Positions 58,879-64,000 of a stretch of 64,000 nucleotides of DNA are shown in pieces (within the stretch, counting starts at the first letter, position 1; each line of letters starts with the position of its first letter). The DNA lies in the NCBI GenBank assembly GCA_034675505.1, contig JAUCDD010000033.1, positions 14,275 through 78,274 on the forward strand, in the 5' to 3' direction. Both the position numbers and the translations under genes were made by a program. The notes under the pieces are model-generated. The model was not told where the DNA came from. It saw nothing but the letters and a program-made list of their open reading frames with translations, and made no database searches. The stretch is from Melaminivora sp034675505. GTDB taxonomy: Bacteria > Pseudomonadota > Gammaproteobacteria > Burkholderiales > Burkholderiaceae_C.

Positions 58879-58902
58879 TAAAATGAGAATCAATCTTATT
58901 GA
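58879..58902 (+). promoter_or_regulatory. candidate Fur box and -10 region of the feo operon
   Basis: TAAAAT (58879-58884) is followed by GAGAATCAATCTTATT. The stretch AATGAGAAT-C-AATCTTATT is a 7-of-9 inverted repeat and close to the AAATGAGAATCATTCTCATT form of a Fur site. It lies ~20 bases before the feoA ATG. Iron-Fur repression is expected for feo. Confidence 0.6.
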
Positions 58903-58918
58903 CAAGCCTGGCGCGACC

Positions 58919-59230
58919 ATGCCTCTCCAGCACCCCTCCGACGCACCGCCCCCTTCCCAGCCCGGACTGGGCCTGGACCAGCTGCCGCGCGGCAGGCCCG
59001 CGACCGTGCTGGCGCTGGCCGAGGGGCAGGGCGCGGCCGCGCAGGCGCTGGCGCTGCGGCTGATGGAGATCGGCTTCTTGCCTGGCGAGCGCGTGCGCGT
59101 GCTGGCCCGCGGATTTCCCGCGGCCGACCCGCTGGCGGTGCGCGTCGGCCAGGCGACGTTCGCGCTGCGCCGCCACGAGGCTGCGCTGGTGCAGGTGTGC
59201 CTGGACGCGCCGGGGCAGGCGGCCGCATGA
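58919..59230 (+). CDS. feoA: ferrous iron transport protein A
   Basis: 103-aa SH3-like cytoplasmic accessory of the ferrous iron transporter. After a proline-rich tail: LDQLPRGRPATVLALAEGQG, LRLMEIGFLPGERVRVLARG and VRVGQATFALRRHEAALVQV. ATG at 58919 is used; the ATG at 58883 is in frame but sits in the candidate Fur box. Stop overlaps the feoB ATG. Confidence 0.92.
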   Translation: MPLQHPSDAPPPSQPGLGLDQLPRGRPATVLALAEGQGAAAQALALRLMEIGFLPGERVRVLARGFPAADPLAVRVGQATFALRRHEAALVQVCLDAPGQAAA

Positions 59231-61146
59231 GCGCGCAGGCCCTGCACATCGCCCTGCTGGGCAACCCCAACTGCGGCAAGACGGCGCTGTTCAACGTGCT
59301 GACCGGCGCGCGCCAGAAGGTGGCCAACTACGCCGGCGTGACGGTGGAGCGCAAGGAGGGCCACTTCACCACCCCCGCCGGCCGCGCGGTGCGCGTGCTG
59401 GACCTGCCGGGCGCCTACAGCCTGCACGCGCAGAGCCTGGACGAGGCCGTCACGCGCGACGTGGTCATGGGCCGGCGCGCGGGCGAGCGCCTGCCCGAGC
59501 TGCTGGTGTGCGTGACCGATGCGACCCACCTGCGCCTGAACCTGCGCCTGGCGCTGGAGGCGCGGCGCCTGGGCCTGCCCACGGTGCTGGTGCTGAACAT
59601 GAGCGACGTGGCCGAGCGGCGCGGCATCCGCATCGACCGCGCGCTGCTGGCGCGCGAGTTGGGGCTACCGGTGCTGGCTACCGTAGGCGTGCGCGCGGGC
59701 GGGGCCAGCGAGCTGTTGGCGTGGCTGGACACGCAGGCGCTGCCGCCCGCTGCCGCCGGCGCGCGGGGCGCCGCCGCGGCCATCCAGGACGGCGCCGACC
59801 GCGCCGCAGTGGCCGGGCAGGACGGCGCCAGCCGCGCCGCCCAGGTGCAGGCGCTGCACGCCGAGGTGCGCCGCATCGTGGCGGCGGCGGTCAGCGAGCC
59901 GCCGGTGGCGCTGGCGCGCGACGACCGCATCGACGCCGTGGCGTTGCACCCGCTGTGGGGCACGCTGATCCTGGCGGCGACGCTGTTTCTGATGTTCCAG
60001 GCAGTGTTCAGCTGGGCCGAGGTGCCCAAGGGCTGGATCGAGGGCGCCACCGCCTCGCTGGCCGGCTGGCTGAACGCGCACATGGCGGCCGGCCCGCTGC
60101 GCAGCCTGCTGGCCGACGGCATCGTCGCCGGCGTGGGCGGCGTGGTGGTGTTCCTGCCGCAAATCCTGATCTTGTTCGCCTTCATCCTGGCGCTGGAGGA
60201 ATCGGGCTACCTGCCGCGCGCGGCCTTTTTGCTCGACGGGCTGATGGGCACGGTGGGGCTGTCGGGGCGCTCGTTCATCCCGCTGCTGTCCAGCTTCGCC
60301 TGCGCGGTGCCGGGAATCATGGCCACGCGCTCCATCCCCGACTAGCGGGACCGGCTGGTGACCATCCTGATCGCGCCTTTGATGACCTGCTCGGCGCGGC
60401 TGCCGGTGTATGCGCTCCTGATCGCCGCGTTCATCCCCGAGCGCACGGTGGCCGGCGTCTTCAACCTGCAGGGGCTGGTGCTGCTGGCGCTGTACCTGGG
60501 CGGCATCCTGGGCGCCATGGGCGTGGCGGCGGTGGCGCGGCTGGCGCGGCGCGGGCCCGCCGTGGCGCCGCTCTTGATGGAGCTGCCCGCCTGGCGCTGG
60601 CCCCGCCCGCGCGACCTGCTGCTGGGCCTGTGGGAGCGCGCCGGCATCTTCCTGCGGCGCGTGGGCGGCATCATCCTGGCCGTCACCGTCGTGCTGTGGT
60701 TGCTGCTCTACCTTTCCGCGCCGCCCGCGGGTGGCGCCGGGCCGGCCATCGAGTACAGCTTCGCCGGCCGCCTGGGTTCCGCGCTGGCGGTGGTGTTCGC
60801 GCCGATCGGCTTCAACTGGGAGATCAGCGTGGCGCTGGTGCCCGGCATGGCCGCGCGCGAGGTCGCGGTGAGCGCGCTGGGCACGGTGTATGCGATTGCC
60901 GCGTCGGAGGGCGATGCGGCCCAGCAGCTCGCGCCGCTGCTGGCCGCGCAGTGGCCCCTGGCCACCGCGCTGTCGCTGCTGGTGTGGTTCATCTTCGCGC
61001 CGCAGTGCATCTCGACCATCGCCGCCGTGCGGCGCGAGACGGGCGGCTGGCGCTGGCCGGCCGTCATGACGGCCTATCTGTTCGCGCTGGCGTATGCGGC
61101 CAGCTTCGCCACCTACCGCGTGGCGCTGGCTTTTTCCGGAGGATGA
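59227..61146 (+). pseudogene. feoB: ferrous iron transporter B with an in-frame amber codon
   Basis: G-protein-coupled Fe(II) transporter. N-terminal G domain: G1 ALLGNPNCGKTALFN, G2 YAGVTVERKEG, G3 DLPGAYSLHA, G4 LNMSDVAE, with the membrane part from about residue 240, Gate motifs LLDGLMGTVGLSGRSFIPLL and CAVPGIMATRSIPD. Codon 373 is TAG (60343-60345). The same frame continues without a break as RDRLVTILIAPLMTCSARL to SLLVWFIFAPQCISTIAAVR and a TGA at 61146. A single C-to-T from CAG would explain it. It could be a real nonsense mutation, readthrough or error. Without readthrough, transport is expected to be lost. Confidence 0.9.
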
Positions 61147-61352
61147 ATCCCATGCTGCAGGACATTACCGTGGCCCTGATCGTTGCTGCCGCGCTGGCCT
61201 ACATGGCCTGGCGCTGGCTGCCCTCGGCGCTGCGCCGGCGGCTGGCGCGCGTGCATCCCGCCCTGGGTGCAGGGCCGGGCGGCTGCGGCAGCGGCGGGGG
61301 CGGCGGGTGCAGCAGTTGCGGCGGTTGCGCCAAGGGGCGCAGTGGCGATTGA
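61143..61352 (+). CDS. FeoB-associated Cys-rich membrane protein
   Basis: 69-aa protein: one N-terminal helix (DITVALIVAAALAYMAWRWL), then a basic segment and a Gly/Cys-rich end (GGCGSGGGGGCSSCGGCAKG). This matches the small FeoB-associated Cys-rich membrane proteins that take the place of FeoC in many proteobacteria. The ATG overlaps the feoB TGA. The cysteines may bind iron. A repeat copy begins at its stop. Confidence 0.88.
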   Translation: MNPMLQDITVALIVAAALAYMAWRWLPSALRRRLARVHPALGAGPGGCGSGGGGGCSSCGGCAKGRSGD

Positions 61353-61419
61353 GTAGCTACTAAATCCATAGCTGCATGCCGGCGCCCCATGCCGGCAAAC
61401 GCCGGTTTTGGCCCAAATC
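61350..61419 (+). repeat. dispersed repeat copy 14, between the feo operon and the second YkgJ-type gene
   Basis: GAGTAGCTACTAAATCCATAG, CATGCCGGCGCCCCATGCCGG and CGGTTTTGGCCCAAATCAGG. Well preserved; fills the spacer between convergent genes. Confidence 0.7.
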
Positions 61420-61768
61420 AGGCCGCCCAGGGCAGCGGTGCGTCCCATGAGGGGTCCACGGGCGGCAGGCCGTGCGCGGCGCGCGCTTGGCCGCAGCGCT
61501 CGCTGCCCATCTCGAACTGCCGGCAGGCGCCGGGCCGGGCCTCGTAGATGCTGCAGATCGACTCCTTCCCGCACAGCCCGGTGAGCGCCGCGCAGCGCAC
61601 CGGACGCGCGGCCGTGCCGTTCATGCGCCAGCGGTTTCCGCTGACCTCGTGCGCCAGCGCGTCCGGTACGCTGCCTCCCATGCTGGCAAGCTCATAGACG
61701 GAAAACTCGACACGGAACTGGTGGCAGCAGGCGCCGCAGGTCAGGCACGGATGGACGGTCTCGGTCAT
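61418..61768 (-). CDS. YkgJ-family cysteine cluster protein (second)
   Basis: 116-aa paralogue of the gene at 58445: MTETVHPCLTCGACCHQFRV, CAALTGLCGKESICSIYEAR, then PGACRQFEMGSERCGQARAA. The cysteine pattern is the same as in the first copy, with an extra Cys in LTGLCGK. ATG at 61768. It converges on the feo operon end across a repeat. The two paralogues bracket feoABC, which suggests a role in iron handling (inference). Confidence 0.86.
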   Translation of the reverse strand: MTETVHPCLTCGACCHQFRVEFSVYELASMGGSVPDALAHEVSGNRWRMNGTAARPVRCAALTGLCGKESICSIYEARPGACRQFEMGSERCGQARAAHGLPPVDPSWDAPLPWAA

Positions 61769-61974
61769 GGCGAGAAGCTCCAGAAAAACACGGACGGGAC
61801 AGGAGCGGCGCGTAGCAGGGCGCACGCCGCAGGCCCGGGCTTTCAAAGCCGGGGCCGGGCTTCAAACGTGCTGGAGCGTGCGGTGCGGCGGATGCACCAG
61901 GTCGTGCTGGTAGGCGTTCAGGCAGGGCGCGGGGCTGGCTGGCGGCGGAACACGACGGACAAGGAGTGAAAGAG

Positions 61975-62185
61975 ATGACGCAGAAATTCAAGGTGGGTGA
62001 CCACGTGCGCTGGAACTCCGAGGCGGGCCACGTCTCGGGCACGATCACAAAAGTCCACACCCGCGATTTTGACTACAAAGGCCATACCCACCGCGCAAGC
62101 GAGGACGCCGCAGTACGAAATCAAGAGCGACAAGACCGACCACGTCGCCGCGCACAAGGGCAGCGCGCTGCACAAGGCGCCATGA
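61975..62185 (+). pseudogene. DUF2945 (HVA1/TUDOR) protein, frameshifted
   Basis: Small basic protein of the DUF2945 family. Reads MTQKFKVGDHVRWNSEAGHV and ITKVHTRDFDYKGHTHRASE in one frame, then PQYEIKSDKTDHVAAHKGSA in the next. One extra base (or two missing) near 62102-62110 causes it. The restored product of ~69 aa would end at the TGA that overlaps the next ATG (62182), which supports the second frame as genuine. AAGGAG lies before the ATG. Confidence 0.85.
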
Positions 62186-62750
62186 GCGCGCCGCCGCTGC
62201 CGTTCTTCACCATCGGCCACTCCAACCGCAGCCTGGACGAATTTTTGCAGCTGCTCGCCCAGGCCGAGGTGCAGCGCGTGGTGGACATCCGCAAGCTCCG
62301 CGCTCGCGCACCAACCCGCAGTTCAACGAGGACGCCGTGCTCCCCGCGCTGGCGCCGCATGGCGTGGGCTACGAGCACCTGGCGCGCCTGGGCGGGCTGC
62401 GCGGCAAGGTGGAGGGCGTCGCGCCCGAGGTCAACGGCTTCTGGGACAACGCGAGCTTTCACCGCTACGCCGACTACGCCCTCACGCCGCCGTTCAGCGA
62501 GGGCCTGGCCGAGCTGGTCGCGCTGGGCCGGCAGGAGCGCGTGGCCTTCATGTGCTCCGAGGCCGTGTGGTGGCGCTGCCACCGCCGCATCGTGGCCGAC
62601 TGGCTGGTGGCGCGCGGCGAGGCGGTGTTCCACATCATGGCCGCCGGGCGCATTGATCCGGTGAAGATGACGCCGGGGGCGGTGGTGGACGAGGGCGGGG
62701 TGGTGCGCTATCCGGCGCAGCCGGATGATCCGGCGGACAGCTGCTGCTAG
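62182..62750 (+). pseudogene. DUF488 family protein, frameshifted
   Basis: DUF488 proteins are small alpha/beta proteins of unknown biochemistry. N-terminus PFFTIGHSNRSLDEFLQLLA and VVDIRKL in frame 1; after about 62297 the frame moves: NPQFNEDAVLPALAPHGVGY, LARLGGLRG, VAFMCSEAVWWRCHRRIVAD and FHIMAAGRIDPVKMTPGA to the stop at 62750. The DNA reads AAGCTCCGCGCTCGC where AAGCTGCCGCGCTCGC is expected, a one-base loss that also hides the conserved P-R-S-R. Restored length ~190 aa, normal. Confidence 0.87.
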
Positions 62751-62796
62751 CTGCGACCGCCGCTCCCTTGCTGCGGGAGAGGGAACAACGCATCAA

Positions 62797-62852
62797 GCCA
62801 CCCGGCCGAGCAAAAGGTACTCCATGAGTGCCTTTTGCACGTGCATCCGGTT
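62797..62852 (-). repeat. duplicate of the argF 3' end
   Basis: 56 bp with 53 matches to 62954-63009, which encodes the last residues of argF (RMHVQKALMEYLLLGRVA). The copies are 157 bp apart. The copy has no gene body attached. Confidence 0.8.
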
Positions 62853-62949
62853 GTGGCTTCGGCCCGGGGCCCGGACCCCTCACCCCACTGCGCGGACATG
62901 AGCCTGCGCCGGAATCGAATGCCGGCGCTGCGCGCCGCCGGCTTGCCCT

Positions 62950-63893
62950 TCAGGCCACCCGGCCGAGCAAAAGGTACTCCATGAGTGCCTTCTGCACGTG
63001 CATTCGATTCTCTGCCTCGTCCCAGACGACCGATTGCGGCCCGTCGATCACGCCGGCCGTCACTTCCTCGCCGCGGTGCGCGGGCAGGCAGTGCATGAAC
63101 AGCAGCGTCCGGCTGCGCCAGAGGCCATCATGTCTTCATCGACGCACCAGTCGGCAAAGGCGCGGCGAGCGTTCCTCGTTCTCGGCCTCGAAGCCCATGC
63201 TGGAGTCCACGCGTCGGTGGTGACCAGGCTCAAGCACAACGGCAGGCGTCGTGCGGGTCGCTGAAAAGAAAAAATTGATAGCTGGCGGCCGTTAAGTCCC
63301 GCGCAGGCCCACGGCCAGTTTCTCGTCGATCTCGTAGCCGCGCGGCGTGCTCACGTGTACGCGGAAGTCCAAGCAGCTCGGCCGCCTGCAGCCAGGTGTT
63401 GGCGCATGTTGTTGCCATCGCCCACCCACGCCACCGTCTTGCCCTGGATGGAGCCGCGCTGCTCGATGAAAGGTGAAGATGTCGGCCAGGATCTGGCACG
63501 GATGGAACTCGTTGGTCAGCCCATTGATGAGCTGGCACGCGCGAGTTGGCGGCGAGAAGGCTTCGATCTTGGTACTGCTCGAAGGTGCGGATCATCACCA
63601 GGTCCACCATGCGGCTGATGACCTTGGCCGAGTCCTCGATGGGCTCGGAGCGGCCCAGCTGGCTGCCCTCGGTGGTCAGGTGCACCACGCTGCCGCCCAG
63701 CTGGTACATGCCGGCCTCGAAGCTCACGCGCGTGCGCGTGCTGGGCTTTTTCGAAAATCATGGCCAGCGTGCGGTCGCTCAAGGGGTGGTACTTCTCGTA
63801 GCCCTTGAACTTGGCCTTGATGGCCGCCGCGCGCTTGAACAGGTAGTGGTATTCGTCAGCGCTGAAGTCGCTGAACTGCAGGTAGTGCTTCAT
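62950..63893 (-). pseudogene. argF: ornithine carbamoyltransferase, many small indels
   Basis: Makes citrulline from ornithine and carbamoyl phosphate. ATG 63893 gives MKHYLQFSDFSADEYHYLFK. All family motifs are present, but in different frames: ASTRTRVSFEAGMYQLGG after a C inserted at 63743-63745, EFHPCQILADIFTF, GDGNNMANTWLQAAELL, SMGFEAENEER and MHCLPAHRGEEVTAGVIDG, ending HVQKALMEYLLLGRVA. I count at least ten single-base changes, nearly all insertions. A start 15 bases upstream (63908, MTRTA) overlaps the upstream stop by ATGA. One repeat copy lies inside. Confidence 0.88.
63265..63300 (+). repeat. dispersed repeat copy 15, inside argF
   Basis: AAAAAATTGATAGCTGGCGG and CCGTTAAGTCCCGC. 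On the coding strand it gives AASYQFFLFSDPHDACR, replacing the start of a segment that in other carbamoyltransferases reads CFKVVSDPMEACRG-like. Confidence 0.55.
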
Positions 63894-63904
63894 GGCGGTG
63901 CGGG

Positions 63905-64000
63905 TCATGCTGCGGCGCCCGCCGCCTCTTCGGCCAAAAAGTCACGCACCAGCGGCGCCAGCAGCGCCACGATCTCGTCGGCCTCGGCGCGAGCGATGCG
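63905..64000 (-). CDS. argD: aminotransferase C-terminus, probably acetylornithine aminotransferase
   Basis: The last 31 codons of a minus-strand gene that runs off the right edge: RIARAEADEIVALLAPLVRD, then FLAEEAAGAAA and TGA. The ARAEAD-E-V-LL-PLVR pattern is the usual end of ArgD-type class III aminotransferases, and argD-argF is a known arginine gene pair. Its TGA overlaps the ATG at 63908. Only a short fragment is available, so the call rests partly on context. Confidence 0.7.
   Translation of the reverse strand, partial: RIARAEADEIVALLAPLVRDFLAEEAAGAAA

Noticed and set aside
58883..58918. Earlier ATG as the feoA start
   Set aside because: It is inside the Fur-box-like promoter element and adds residues not found in FeoA.
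60343..60345. TAG as pyrrolysine or other recoded codon
   Set aside because: No pyl genes and no reason for pyrrolysine in FeoB of a betaproteobacterium; mutation or error is simpler.

Overview
The window is chromosomal DNA of a high-GC betaproteobacterium. Burkholderiales, family Comamonadaceae (Acidovorax/Alicycliphilus/Melaminivora-like) fits best. The reasons are protein sequence style, gene neighbourhoods (pyrG-kdsA-eno-ftsB, dapA-bamC-MBL hydrolase, coaBC-dut), a lone Bug-type binding protein, and a dispersed short repeat with TGATAGCTG and GCCGGCAGG blocks. Family-level assignment is inference. I see no prophage, transposase, integrase or CRISPR array.

Layout. 1-9.2 kb: gdhA (partial), mutL, a DedA protein, glycine-zipper lipoprotein, amidase amiC with tsaE, queG, a Bug receptor and xerD. 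9.2-14.7 kb: two tandem EAL-HDOD paralogues, a ferritin-like DUF455 protein, gamma carbonic anhydrase, Hsp33 and ftsB. 14.7-21 kb: eno, a DUF1330 protein, kdsA (frameshifted) and pyrG on the minus strand, then coaBC-dut on the plus strand. 21-30.8 kb: SlyD-like isomerase, JmjC-type oxygenase with a coupled hypothetical gene, small lipoproteins, MBL hydrolase-bamC-dapA, a methyltransferase, a 43-aa membrane protein, a frameshifted MFS transporter and an acyl-CoA ligase. 30.9-42.2 kb: parE-parC, a chemoreceptor, a YedE-YedF-DsrE sulfur/selenium set, RidA and comEC. 42.3-53.7 kb: a TetR regulator and a nine-step-style acyl-CoA catabolic operon resembling atu/liu clusters (SDR, biotin carboxylase pair, two acyl-CoA dehydrogenases, enoyl-CoA hydratase, a DUF849 beta-keto acid cleavage enzyme, acyl-CoA ligase). 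53.7-64 kb: tRNA-Ser(UGA), small stress-type proteins, cytochrome b561 with two YceI proteins, kynureninase, a Fur-box-preceded feoABC-like operon flanked by two YkgJ-type cysteine proteins, DUF2945 and DUF488 genes, argF and the end of argD.

The most unusual signals are four. (1) About 16 copies of one 60-70 bp repeat occur, seven of them inside reading frames, where most fall in linkers and stay in frame. (2) The 5' end of the biotin carboxylase gene is duplicated, creating a 38-codon leader ORF that ends on the real start codon, with an 18-bp inverted repeat around that start. (3) A beta-keto acid cleavage enzyme sits in an atu-like operon where a hydroxyacyl-CoA lyase would be expected. 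(4) Reading-frame damage is concentrated at the right end: feoB has an in-frame amber codon, and argF carries at least ten small indels, almost all insertions, while its catalytic motifs remain readable. The argF pattern looks more like consensus sequencing error than gene decay. That is inference and needs raw reads.
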